NCBI RefSeq assembly: GCF_038148855.1
Contig: NZ_JBBVGR010000001.1
Location: 248,001-312,000 of the forward strand
Reading direction: 5' to 3'
Length of the DNA stretch: 64,000 nucleotides
Source: Phycobacter sedimenti
Lineage (GTDB): Bacteria > Pseudomonadota > Alphaproteobacteria > Rhodobacterales > Rhodobacteraceae
Positions 9,545 through 17,799 of the stretch are shown in pieces (within the stretch, counting starts at the first letter, position 1; each line of letters starts with the position of its first letter). The notes under the pieces are model-generated. The model did no database searches and was not told where the DNA came from. It was given only the letters and a program-made list of their open reading frames with translations. The position numbers and the translations under genes were made by a program.

Positions 9545-10648
9545 TTAAATCCAGAACTTTTCCCGCACGGTCGCGCTGCGCATGCCCTCTGGCGTTTCCA
9601 CCTCAAGCCTGCTGCCCGCGTCCCAATGGGTCATTCGCACCATGCCGATCGACACATTGGTCTGAAAATCCGGAGACCAGGCGGCGGATGAAATCCGCCC
9701 CACACGGCGCCCGCCGGAGAAGACCGGCCAGAAACGATCACAGGGCGGCACCGCATCGCCGTCGATGGCGATGGGCCGGATCTGCTGCACCGGGCCCTCC
9801 TTGGCCACCCGCAAAAGCGCATCGCGCCCGATACAGCCAATGGCCGTATGGGTGTTGCAGAAGCGACCGAGCCCGCATTCGTGGGGCGTGTTGTCGTCAG
9901 TCATGTCATTGCCATAACTCAGCAGACCGCCCTCGATCCGCTCGATCAGGTTCGGACAGCCTGCACGAACCTCCAAATCCTCGCCCGCCTCGAACAGCTT
10001 GCGCCAAAGCGGCATGCCGAATTCGCTGCCCTCGACGTAGATCTCGAACCCGCCCTGCTTGGAATAGCCAGAGCGGGCGATCACCAGATCATGGCCCTGA
10101 AACTGATAGACGCCAAAGCGAAAGAAACGGATATTGCGGATGCTTTCACCAAAGACCCGCACCATCAGCTCTTCGGCCTTAGGCCCCTGCACCGCAAGGG
10201 GAGAGACATCGGGCTCATCCACCAGAACATCCAGCCGCCAGCCGTTGGCGATCCCCTTGACCCAGTACAGAAGGTCACTGTCCGCAATCGAAATCCACCA
10301 ACGGTCCTCGGCCAGTTTGACCGCGACCGGATCGTTCAGCATCCCGCCCGTCTCGTCCACGATGGGCACATAAAAACACTGTCCGGGTGTCATCCCGCGC
10401 AGATCGCGCGGGGTCAGCATCTGCATCAGGCGTCCCGCATCGGGTCCCCGCAGTTCGACCTGGCGCTCGCAGGCCACGTCCCAGATCTGCACGTGACGCT
10501 TGAGGTGATGATAATCCGCCTCCACGCTTTCGAACACGGTGGGGAGCAGCATGTGATTGTAGACGGTGTAGCCTTTGACACCGGCAGCTTCCACACCTTC
10601 GGAAAACGGGGTGCGCCGCAGGCGGCGGGATGGTGAGATCAGGGCCAT
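9545..10648 (-). CDS. dmdA: Dimethylsulfoniopropionate demethylase DmdA
   Basis: A 367-residue tetrahydrofolate-dependent enzyme of the GcvT/aminomethyltransferase fold. It moves a methyl group from DMSP to THF, giving methylmercaptopropionate, the entry step of marine DMSP demethylation. Recognisable stretches are VYNHMLLPTVFE, HLKRHVQIWDVACERQV, SGYSKQGGFEIYVEG and the C-terminal EGMRSATVREKFW. These distinguish DmdA from glycine cleavage T-proteins, as does the absence of gcvH/gcvP neighbours. The Shine-Dalgarno GGGAGG precedes the ATG. acuI follows and a divergent GntR regulator precedes it, as in Ruegeria. The dmdB and dmdD genes for later steps are not in the window; a DmdC-family dehydrogenase lies at 55.9 kb. 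Confidence 0.95.
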   Translation of the reverse strand: MALISPSRRLRRTPFSEGVEAAGVKGYTVYNHMLLPTVFESVEADYHHLKRHVQIWDVACERQVELRGPDAGRLMQMLTPRDLRGMTPGQCFYVPIVDETGGMLNDPVAVKLAEDRWWISIADSDLLYWVKGIANGWRLDVLVDEPDVSPLAVQGPKAEELMVRVFGESIRNIRFFRFGVYQFQGHDLVIARSGYSKQGGFEIYVEGSEFGMPLWRKLFEAGEDLEVRAGCPNLIERIEGGLLSYGNDMTDDNTPHECGLGRFCNTHTAIGCIGRDALLRVAKEGPVQQIRPIAIDGDAVPPCDRFWPVFSGGRRVGRISSAAWSPDFQTNVSIGMVRMTHWDAGSRLEVETPEGMRSATVREKFWI

Positions 10649-10718
10649 TGCAAATCCTCCCAGGCAATGGTGAACCTCTGCGCCAAACCGGGCTGCAGAG
10701 CGCGACTCAGAACTTGAA

Positions 10719-10749
10719 CTTTAAATGTCAGACTTTTAAATGTCTGACA
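10719..10749. promoter_or_regulatory. Candidate operator between dmdA and the GntR gene
   Basis: An 8-bp inverted repeat TGTCAGAC (10726-10733) / GTCTGACA (10742-10749) with an 8-nt spacer. It overlaps a direct repeat TTTAAATGTC at 10720-10729 and 10735-10744, spaced 15 nt. It lies 71 bp upstream of dmdA and 75 bp before the GntR start, in AT-rich sequence amid GC-rich DNA. GntR/FadR proteins bind short palindromes of this kind, so autoregulation and control of dmdA-acuI are likely (inference). Confidence 0.7.
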
Positions 10750-10823
10750 AATGATTTCTTTGCACCTCACCTTGGGCAAATCAGATCCAACGACCGGTGC
10801 CCGGACCTACACAGAGAAACACC

Positions 10824-11579
10824 ATGCAAATCGACCCAAGCCGCCCCGAGGACCTGTCCGCCCAGATTGCCCAGGCGATAAAGGACGCGATTGTGGATGG
10901 CACGCTGATCGTGGATGAAAGATTGCCATCCGAAGCTGAACTGGCAGATCACTTCCGGGTGTCCCGGCCAACGGTTCGGGAGGCGTTGAAACGGCTTGCG
11001 GCGCAGTCCTTGATCCGCACCCAGCGCGGAGCCACCGGGGGTGCGTTTGTCAATCGGCTGAGCTTTGAGGATGCCTACGTGCAGCAGATCACCACTTCGA
11101 CCCTGCTGCTGTCGATGAATGCCGTGAGTTTCGATACGGCCTGCGAAGCGCGCTATGCCCTGGAACGGGCCTGCGCCCCCCTGTGCGCGCAGCGCCGCAC
11201 TGCGGATCACCTTGCGACAATGCGTACCGAGATCTTTCGCCAGTCGCAGCCAGGGCTGACGGATGAAGCCTTCTGCACCTCCGATGTTGCCTTCCACCGG
11301 GCATTGGTCGATGGCGCGGGCAACCCGGTTCTGTCCTACCAGCTGGCAGGGGCCGTCGAGGGCATGCAACCTCTGATGAACATGATCACCTTCACAGCCC
11401 GCGACCGCGCACGGATCATCGCCCTGCACGAGCGTATCGCAGATGCCATCGAAGCAGCAGACCCAGAGGCCGCCAGCACCGGACTGAGCGAGCTGGAAAT
11501 CGAGACCCGCAGGCTCGCGAAGGATGTTTTCGCCGCTCGGGCCGAGGGGCTGCGCTCCTCATCTTCGACTGGTTGCTGA
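10824..11579 (+). CDS. GntR/FadR-family regulator, likely controls dmdA-acuI
   Basis: A 251-residue repressor-type regulator. The N-terminal winged helix (about 12-75) carries LPSEAELADHF and SRPTVREALKRL; the C-terminal helical FCD ligand domain (about 90-225) has DVAFHRALVDGAGNP with the metal/acid-binding D and H. It is divergent from dmdA with a palindrome between them; a GntR gene holds the same place in Ruegeria pomeroyi. An acyl-CoA such as acryloyl-CoA, or DMSP itself, would be a fitting effector (inference). An upstream in-frame ATG at 10797 would add nine residues; I prefer 10824, preceded by AGAGAAAC. Confidence 0.88.
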   Translation: MQIDPSRPEDLSAQIAQAIKDAIVDGTLIVDERLPSEAELADHFRVSRPTVREALKRLAAQSLIRTQRGATGGAFVNRLSFEDAYVQQITTSTLLLSMNAVSFDTACEARYALERACAPLCAQRRTADHLATMRTEIFRQSQPGLTDEAFCTSDVAFHRALVDGAGNPVLSYQLAGAVEGMQPLMNMITFTARDRARIIALHERIADAIEAADPEAASTGLSELEIETRRLAKDVFAARAEGLRSSSSTGC

Positions 11580-11649
11580 AACCATGAATTTTCGGGGTAT
11601 TATCCCTATTTCCCCTCTTTAAATCCGGGAACACAAACCCTATGTTTAC

Positions 11650-12005
11650 CATGTTCCTCATGGAACTATGGACATAAACGCGCTCGTAATAAGCGGATCG
11701 GACCCGGGGGCGGTACCCGGCGGCTCCACCAAATAAACTTCTGGCGGCTTCCTTCGTTTGGGGACGCCTTTCAGAACTGGGGGGCCGAAATAGGATCGAC
11801 GAACGTCTAAAGGGGTTAGCTTTGTCTCGGCGGTCTGCCACCGTTACCGGCGAAAACAGTACAATTGCAAACGACAATCGTGCTCCGGTTGCTCTGGCTG
11901 CGTAAGCAGTTCGAGTCGAACCGACTTTAAGTCCTTATGCCTAGCAGCGTAAGGCGGGGTTCGCAGGTACCTGGCAACAGAAACCTGCACTTTCATCCCG
12001 CACTC
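11650..12005 (+). ncRNA. ssrA: Permuted (two-piece) transfer-messenger RNA
   Basis: Rescues stalled ribosomes by adding a degradation tag. The order is permuted as in other alphaproteobacteria. The acceptor part comes first, with a GC-rich T-arm at about 11695-11720 and CGGCTCC-A-CCA ending at 11731. A spacer to be removed lies at 11732-11780. The second piece starts with GGGGCCG at 11781, which pairs with CGGCTCC (one G-U). The tag frame is at 11867-11905: codons for ANDNRAPVALAA then TAA. A pseudoknot follows (GCAGGT with ACCTGC, GCGGG with CCCGC, about 11955-12002). The outer ends are approximate. sspB, the adaptor that delivers tagged proteins to ClpXP, lies 2.8 kb downstream. Confidence 0.94.
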
Positions 12006-12166
12006 AATTGTCTTTGCTCAGTATAACCGTTTCGGGATCGGTACAGGCGGTTGTTTCAGGTGTCGAAAGTTTCATCGCCTCAGGCATGTCTCTCCTGATC
12101 GGGCGTTTGCTGTTGAGGCTTTGTTCAGAGTTTGCCGCCATCTTTCTGCATATATGGAGTCAATGA

Positions 12167-12601
12167 ATGACCAACATCGAACGCTTGCGCGCCTGGTACA
12201 CAGAAGTTTGGGAAAAGGGGAACCTCGACTCGATCGGGGATTTCTTCGCAGATGACACGATTGCCTCTGGAATCGTTCCGGAAATTCAGGTCGGCACAGC
12301 TGAGCTGAGTGAGCTTGTCATGGCGTTCCAGGCCCATGTCGGGAAGTTCCGAATTGATCTGCCCAAAGTCATCGAACACGGGGATTGGGTCGCCGCACTT
12401 GTGATCGTGCGCACCACGCGCGGCGACACAGGCGCACCGATTGAAGTGACCGGCCAGATCATGACCCGCTTTGACGGCGGCAAAATCGTCGAGGCCTACA
12501 ACCATTTTGACTATGTGTCGCTGCTTGAACAGATGGAACTCTTGCCCGCCGACACCATTCCGATCTGCCTGACCGGACAGCGTCTGACTTGGGCAAGATA
12601 A
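12167..12601 (+). CDS. NTF2-like / SnoaL-type small protein (first of a tandem pair)
   Basis: A 144-residue cytoplasmic protein with the cone-shaped NTF2/SnoaL fold by pattern: an N-terminal helix (IERLRAWYTEVWEKGNLDSI), FFADD, then alternating strands ending VTGQIMTRFDGGKIVEAYNHFD. The fold serves ester cyclases, isomerases and ligand binders; I cannot name a substrate. The C-terminal extension DTIPICLTGQRLTW is shared with the next gene, which points to tandem duplication. The start ATG is preceded by GGAG; the gene lies 160 nt after ssrA, possibly with its own promoter. No catalytic assignment is justified. Confidence 0.75.
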   Translation: MTNIERLRAWYTEVWEKGNLDSIGDFFADDTIASGIVPEIQVGTAELSELVMAFQAHVGKFRIDLPKVIEHGDWVAALVIVRTTRGDTGAPIEVTGQIMTRFDGGKIVEAYNHFDYVSLLEQMELLPADTIPICLTGQRLTWAR

Positions 12602-12783
12602 GAATGACACCTCTGCCGCCGCGCGCCGCCCCCAAAACGCCTACCCAAGACAATCCGGCTCGAAGCGCCATCTCTTCTGCCTCAGCACCTAAAGGACCCC
12701 AACTTGCCCGCTCTTCTTCTTGCCCCTCATCGACAATGTAGCCGGGCTCAAGTCCCCTCCCAAGTTTCCCGAGGGTTCTGACG

Positions 12784-13233
12784 ATGCAGACTACGAGACT
12801 CCGCAACCTGGACGTTGTCAAACAGTGGTTCAACACTCTTTGGGAACAGGCGGACATCGCAGCAATCAAGAACCTGTCGTGCACAGGCATCACTATCGAA
12901 GGTCAGATCACCGCAATAAGCGGCTCGCCCGAGGACTACGGCGATATGGTCATGGCACTCAACAGACTGCTCGTTAACATCTCCTTCGCGTATGAAAGCC
13001 CGGTCGAGGCAGGAGATCTGGTGGCGGCCAAACTTCTGGTCAGCGCGCAATCGGCCACGACCCTGCAAGATGTCCACTTTTCCGGCCATTTCATAGCGCG
13101 GGTCGAAGAGGGAAAAGTCGCAGAAGTGTCGGCTTCGATGGATTACATGAAAATGTTCGAACAGCTTGGCCAGATCCCGGAGGATGCCCTGGCGATCTGC
13201 CTGACCGGAGAACGTCTGAGATGGAGCGGTTGA
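12784..13233 (+). CDS. NTF2-like small protein, diverged paralogue of the preceding gene
   Basis: A 149-residue protein with the same layout as the gene before it: an opening helix (VVKQWFNTLWEQADIAAI), beta strands, then HFIARVEEGKVAEVSASMDYMKMFEQL and the shared tail ALAICLTGERLRW. Overall identity to its neighbour is low apart from that tail, and the acidic FFADD patch is replaced by LSCTG, so a different ligand is likely. A GAGGG Shine-Dalgarno precedes the ATG. It is separated from its paralogue by 182 nt and from chrA by 110 nt. The function is unknown. Confidence 0.72.
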   Translation: MQTTRLRNLDVVKQWFNTLWEQADIAAIKNLSCTGITIEGQITAISGSPEDYGDMVMALNRLLVNISFAYESPVEAGDLVAAKLLVSAQSATTLQDVHFSGHFIARVEEGKVAEVSASMDYMKMFEQLGQIPEDALAICLTGERLRWSG

Positions 13234-13343
13234 TCCTCCCGCAGAAAAACGCATGCCGAGTGAGCGCCATTTTTGCTGTCAGCACATACCGACCTGGTCT
13301 ATAGGCTGATCACCGAGCTCAGGCATCTGCATCGGAGAGACCC

Positions 13344-14639
13344 GTGTCCATTGACCATCCCGCGGCGCGGCCCACGACGCGCGATCTGATGATCGTCTTC
13401 TTGCGTATCGGGCTGATGAGCTTTGGCGGGCCGGCAGCCCAGATCGCGCTCATGCACCGCGAACTGGTCGATAAGAGATCCTGGCTGACAGAAGAGGCGT
13501 TCCTGCGCGGATTGTCGTTTTGCATGTTGCTCCCCGGCCCCGAGGCGATGCAGCTTTGCACCTACACCGGCTGGCGCCTGCGCGGGATGGGCGGGGGGCT
13601 TCTGGCCGGGTTGCTATTCGTTCTGCCTGGCGCACTGGTGATAGGCCTGCTGGCATGGGGTTATCTTGCCTACGGCAACCTACCAGCCGTGCAGGGCGCG
13701 TTTGTCGGTATCAAGGCAGCGGTGATCGTTATCGTGCTTCAGGCGCTATGGCGCCTCAGGACCAAGGCCTTGCACAGCCGGATAGATTGGCTCTTGTCCG
13801 CCTTCGGTTTTGCCGCACTGTTCTTTCTCGGGCTGCCCTTCCCGGTCGTCATTCTCCTGGCCGGCCTGATCGGCCTCACTCTTCGCCCTACCCCGTCCTT
13901 GGATGGCAGCGCATCGGCCCCAATCAGCAGTCTGCAGGACAGCATAAAGACGGCGGCAGTCTGGGGCCTGCTGTGGATTGCTCCTCTGCTCGCTCTTGAT
14001 TTGCTTGGCCATCAGTTTCTGGCCACACTCGGGTGGTTTTTCGCCAAACTCGCCATAGTGACCTTCGGCGGCGCCTATGCAGTTCTGGCCTACATGAGCC
14101 AGGCAATCGTTCAAGACCACGCCTGGATTTCCACCGGGCAGATGATCGACGCCCTGGGGCTCGCCGAAACCACGCCAGGCCCCCTGATCCTGGTCACACA
14201 ATTCGTGGCGATGCTGGCAGGTCATGCACAGGGCGGCCTCCCTTTGTTCCTGGCGGCTGGTGCGGTTGCGCTTTGGGCCACCTTCGTGCCCTGCTTCCTT
14301 TGGATCTTCACGGCTGCACCTTACGTCGAACGCCTGTCGCAGCATCCCCGGCTCGGGAACGCGCTCAAGGGGGTCACCTCGGCCGTGACCGGCGTGATTC
14401 TCAACCTGAGCCTCTGGTTTCTTGCCCATGTACTGTTCGCGTCAGTTGCACAGACGCACATCGGTCCTTTCACCCTGGCTCTGCCGCAGTGGCAAAGCTT
14501 GGATCTGACCGCCGCCGCCCTGACAGCCCTTGCGGTCGTTACCGCCACCCTTTTTCAGGGGCGCCTGGCCCCTCTCCTGGGTCTTATGGCCGCTGCCGGT
14601 CTGCTTCTTTCTGTCTTGCCAATCAGTGCGCTCGGCTGA
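13344..14639 (+). CDS. chrA: Chromate transporter, long (two-domain) CHR type
   Basis: A 431-residue inner-membrane protein of the CHR superfamily, which exports chromate by exchange with protons or other ions. Two homologous halves are visible: SFGGPAAQIALMH near residue 28 and TFGGAYAVLAYM near 240, each followed by hydrophobic helices, with ETTPGPLI near 275. The length fits the long-chain form. It starts with GTG at 13344 after CGGAGAG. Substrates other than chromate are possible, since many family members are untested. No chrB regulator is adjacent; the neighbours are small NTF2-like proteins and sspB. Confidence 0.9.
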   Translation: MSIDHPAARPTTRDLMIVFLRIGLMSFGGPAAQIALMHRELVDKRSWLTEEAFLRGLSFCMLLPGPEAMQLCTYTGWRLRGMGGGLLAGLLFVLPGALVIGLLAWGYLAYGNLPAVQGAFVGIKAAVIVIVLQALWRLRTKALHSRIDWLLSAFGFAALFFLGLPFPVVILLAGLIGLTLRPTPSLDGSASAPISSLQDSIKTAAVWGLLWIAPLLALDLLGHQFLATLGWFFAKLAIVTFGGAYAVLAYMSQAIVQDHAWISTGQMIDALGLAETTPGPLILVTQFVAMLAGHAQGGLPLFLAAGAVALWATFVPCFLWIFTAAPYVERLSQHPRLGNALKGVTSAVTGVILNLSLWFLAHVLFASVAQTHIGPFTLALPQWQSLDLTAAALTALAVVTATLFQGRLAPLLGLMAAAGLLLSVLPISALG

Positions 14640-14759
14640 ATTCCGGATCAAGTCCAAAGGCCGGAGCAGATGGCGACGATTTTTTCCAAATCGACTGCAC
14701 GGCCTATTTTGTTTCCGGGAAAATCGCTTATGCTGGTGGCAAAGGATAAGAGGTACAGC

Positions 14760-15233
14760 GTGTCACGGGAAATCGACTACGGAAACCTGATGCATACCGC
14801 CATGCGTGGGCTCATCCGCACCGTGTTGCAGGATGTCGCGGACCATGGGCTGCCTGGGAGCCACCATTTCTTCATCACCTTCGATACCCGCCATCCCGAG
14901 GCCCAACTCGCGGACTGGCTGCGTGAGCGTTACCCTGAGGAAATGACCGTCGTCATGCAGCACTGGTTCGACAACCTGCACATCGACCCGGACGGCTTTG
15001 CAATCACGCTCAATTTCGGCGACACACCCGAGCCTCTTTATATCCCATTCGATGCGATAAAGACCTTCGTGGACCCGTCGGTGGAGTTCGGACTGAGGTT
15101 CGAAACGGCCGAAGACGACGAGGATGAACCCACCGAAGCGGTGGAGAAAGATCATGACCGCGATGAGGTCCGGGGCGAACCTGCCAAAAAGACGGACGCT
15201 GACGTGGTGTCACTGGACAGCTTCAGAAAATAG
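14760..15233 (+). CDS. sspB: SspB-type ClpXP adaptor
   Basis: A 157-residue adaptor that binds ssrA-tagged proteins and hands them to ClpX. The folded N-terminal domain (about 1-115) starts SREIDYGNLMHTAMRGLI, the standard alphaproteobacterial opening. A charged, flexible linker follows, ending in VVSLDSFRK, the ClpX-docking tail. The frame is open 30 codons upstream, but GTG at 14760 has a good AAGAGG Shine-Dalgarno and gives the conserved N-terminus, so I chose it. It lies in the same neighbourhood as the tmRNA that makes its substrates. It is transcribed alone or after chrA (120 nt gap). Confidence 0.9.
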   Translation: MSREIDYGNLMHTAMRGLIRTVLQDVADHGLPGSHHFFITFDTRHPEAQLADWLRERYPEEMTVVMQHWFDNLHIDPDGFAITLNFGDTPEPLYIPFDAIKTFVDPSVEFGLRFETAEDDEDEPTEAVEKDHDRDEVRGEPAKKTDADVVSLDSFRK

Positions 15234-15398
15234 GCACCGCTACCGATCAGCCTCTGCGCACCGGCGCGCAGGCTCTGGTTTCGATTGACGCGCTTAAGCC
15301 ACACGGCACCAGACGCGCCTTTGACCAGTTTGTGATTGTCGCACTGCCCGTCAGCGCAGGGCAGCGTGAGACAAGGTAGGCTCTGGCAGCGTCACGGT

Positions 15399-15956
15399 CT
15401 ATTTGGTTCGCTCAAGAAAGGTCGAAAGCGTACGGGTGGGCACCCCGTTGCGATGCACGATATAGCGCAGCTCAAGCCCCCCGTCCGCAAGCGTCCGGTC
15501 ATATTGCTGCATTTCGTAGTCCCCGTTCGGGGCGATGAACATGGAAAACACGGTCAACGTCTGTCCAGTGATGCGTCCCCAGACATAAGGGTGGCCCTTC
15601 ATCGGATCCATCTGCACCGCATGACCAAAGACGTTGCGCTGCATTGCAGCCGCAAAAATACCGGCGCGATCCGTTTCCACGAAACTGACGTCGTAGGTCT
15701 TGACCTTGCGACTGCCGTCTTCGCGGATCGACGCCGTGCTCCACTCGACGGAAAAACCCTTCCTGATCTCGCTGATGGCGACGCTCATGTCGCGCAGCTC
15801 GACCGTACCGTCGGCATGTGCAAGTTCGACAGACCCCGAGTATGATCCGACAAACGGAGCAACCTCGGCAAAGGCAGCCCGCGAAAAACACAGCAGCACA
15901 AAAAAGAGGGCAAGGCCGCTGAACAGCATGGCCTGAATCTCGTGCAGCCTGGTCAT
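15399..15956 (-). CDS. Secreted protein of unknown function
   Basis: A 185-residue protein. Residues 1-30 form a signal peptide (hydrophobic core LFSGLALFFVLLCF, cleavage after A-F-A). The mature part looks beta-rich, with FVGSYSGSVEL and GRITGQTLTVFSMFI; it may be a small lipocalin-like or jelly-roll fold, but I see no motif that names it. The frame is open 23 codons upstream; the ATG at 15956 puts the signal peptide at the N-terminus and is preferred. It is convergent with sspB and divergent from fumC. Exported to the periplasm by prediction; role unknown. Confidence 0.65.
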   Translation of the reverse strand: MTRLHEIQAMLFSGLALFFVLLCFSRAAFAEVAPFVGSYSGSVELAHADGTVELRDMSVAISEIRKGFSVEWSTASIREDGSRKVKTYDVSFVETDRAGIFAAAMQRNVFGHAVQMDPMKGHPYVWGRITGQTLTVFSMFIAPNGDYEMQQYDRTLADGGLELRYIVHRNGVPTRTLSTFLERTK

Positions 15957-16219
15957 GGCAACGGCGCCCGCCCGGCGATGGCTCGATGGTCTTTGCAACG
16001 AAAGAGAAGGTCTCAGCACTCTCATATCCTTTTACCTGGGGCCACATTGCGCGTCTGACGAGAACTTTAGTCGATTTGAATGCGCAGGCAATGCATCCGG
16101 CCCAATTGTCTCTATACCCGCCCACGTGTTTCCTTATGATGCGCGCAACTGCCCGATTGCGCCCACGGCGACCGCGGGCTAAACGGCATGCAACGGCATA
16201 CGAGACGGAGACAGACGAG

Positions 16220-17614
16220 ATGTCCAATACCCGCACCGAAACAGACAGCTTTGGTCCGCTGGAAGTTCCTAACGACAAATACTGGGGCGCGCAGACGCAG
16301 CGTTCGATCATGAACTTCCCCATCGGCTGGGAAAAGCAGCCCGTTGCCATCGTGCGTGCGCTTGGCGTGATCAAGAAGGCCTGCGCCATGGCCAACAAGG
16401 AGAGCGGCAAGCTAGACCCCAAGATCGCGGATGCCATCATCCAGGCCGCTGGTGAGGTGTTCGAGGGCAAATTCGACGACAACTTCCCGCTGGTGGTCTG
16501 GCAGACCGGGTCCGGCACCCAGTCCAACATGAACTCCAACGAGGTGATCGCCAACCGCGCGATCGAGATCCTGGGCGGCGAGATCGGCTCCAAGGATCCG
16601 GTGCACCCCAACGATCACTGCAACATGGGCCAGTCCTCGAACGACACCTTCCCGACCGCGATGCATATCGGCGCCGCCATGATGGTGCGCGACGTGCTGC
16701 TGCCGGGTCTGAACAAGCTGCTGTCGGGACTCGAAGCAAAGTCCGAAGAGTTCAAGGACATCATCAAGATCGGCCGCACCCACACCCAGGATGCGACCCC
16801 GCTGACGCTGGGCCAGGAATTTGGCGGCTATGCCCACCAGATCCGCATGGGCATCACCCGCATCGAGGCGGCCCTGCCCGGTATCTACGAGCTTGCACAG
16901 GGCGGCACCGCCGTCGGTACCGGCCTGAACACCCAACACGGCTGGGGCGAAAAGGTCGCCGCGAACATGGCCGAGATCACCGGCCTGCCCTTCGTGACCG
17001 CGCCCAACAAGTTTGAAGCGCTTGCCGCGCATGACGCCATGGTCTTCATGTCCGGCGCGCTCGCCTCGGTCGCTGGTGCCATGTACAAGATCGCCAACGA
17101 CATTCGTTTCCTCGGCTCCGGCCCGCGCTCGGGCCTGGGAGAACTGATCCTGCCCGAGAACGAGCCGGGTTCCTCTATCATGCCGGGCAAGGTGAACCCG
17201 ACCCAGGCCGAGGCAATGACTCAGGTTGCCGCGCATGTGATGGGCAACGACGCCGCGATCAAGTTCGCAGGCAGCCAGGGCCATTTCGAACTCAACGTCT
17301 ACAACCCGATGATGTCCTACAACCTCTTGCAGTCCATGCAGCTTCTGGGGGATGTGGCCGACAGCTTCACCGAGCGGATGCTGAACGGCATCAAGGCCAA
17401 CGAGCCGCGCATCGAAAAGCTGATGAAAGAGTCGCTGATGCTGGTCACGGCGCTTGCCCCGACCATCGGCTATGACAATGCCACCAAGGTCGCCAAGACC
17501 GCGCATAAGAACGGCACCACGCTCAAGGAAGAAGCCATCGCGCTTGGCTTTGTGGATGAGGCCACTTTTGACGCGGTCGTGCGCCCCGAGCAGATGATCG
17601 GGCCCAAGGACTGA
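16220..17614 (+). CDS. fumC: Fumarate hydratase, class II
   Basis: A 464-residue TCA-cycle enzyme interconverting fumarate and L-malate, iron-free and a homotetramer by family. The N-terminus reads TDSFGPLEVPNDKYWGAQTQR; the substrate loop GSGTQSNMN and the catalytic serine loop GSSIMPGKVNP (near residue 318) are intact. The open frame continues 78 codons upstream, but the ATG at 16220 gives the family's normal start. The stop overlaps the next ATG by one base (TGATG), so two tiny genes are translationally coupled to it. Argininosuccinase or aspartase are excluded by the sequence around the serine loop. Confidence 0.96.
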   Translation: MSNTRTETDSFGPLEVPNDKYWGAQTQRSIMNFPIGWEKQPVAIVRALGVIKKACAMANKESGKLDPKIADAIIQAAGEVFEGKFDDNFPLVVWQTGSGTQSNMNSNEVIANRAIEILGGEIGSKDPVHPNDHCNMGQSSNDTFPTAMHIGAAMMVRDVLLPGLNKLLSGLEAKSEEFKDIIKIGRTHTQDATPLTLGQEFGGYAHQIRMGITRIEAALPGIYELAQGGTAVGTGLNTQHGWGEKVAANMAEITGLPFVTAPNKFEALAAHDAMVFMSGALASVAGAMYKIANDIRFLGSGPRSGLGELILPENEPGSSIMPGKVNPTQAEAMTQVAAHVMGNDAAIKFAGSQGHFELNVYNPMMSYNLLQSMQLLGDVADSFTERMLNGIKANEPRIEKLMKESLMLVTALAPTIGYDNATKVAKTAHKNGTTLKEEAIALGFVDEATFDAVVRPEQMIGPKD

Positions 17615-17799
17615 TGGCTGAGCCGGTCAATCTGAACCGGTTTCGAAAACAAAAGGCGCGGGCCGAGAAAAAGGCCCGCGCTGACGCCAACGCGGTGAAA
17701 TTCGGCCGCAGCAAGGCGGAAAAACAGCTCGATCGCAGCCGTCGTAACCAAGACGAAAAACGTCTGGATGGCCACAAGTCCGACGATCAGGAAAAATAA
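17614..17799 (+). CDS. DUF4169 small basic protein
   Basis: A 61-residue, highly charged protein, rich in Lys, Arg and Ala (VNLNRFRKQKARAEKKARAD...). It is probably a single amphipathic helix with no hydrophobic core. It fits the DUF4169 family, which is found after fumC in Rhodobacterales; the function is unknown. It overlaps the fumC stop by one base and its own stop overlaps the next start by one base (TAATG), giving tight translational coupling. A nucleic-acid or membrane-surface role is conceivable but unproven. Confidence 0.8.
   Translation: MAEPVNLNRFRKQKARAEKKARADANAVKFGRSKAEKQLDRSRRNQDEKRLDGHKSDDQEK

Noticed and set aside
10767..11429. Minus-strand frame opposite the GntR gene
   Set aside because: Overlaps a well-supported regulator and would cover its promoter; no family pattern.
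16412..17506. Minus-strand frame of 364 codons opposite fumC
   Set aside because: Antisense to fumC; Gly/His/Asp-rich composition and no start signal. A shadow frame.
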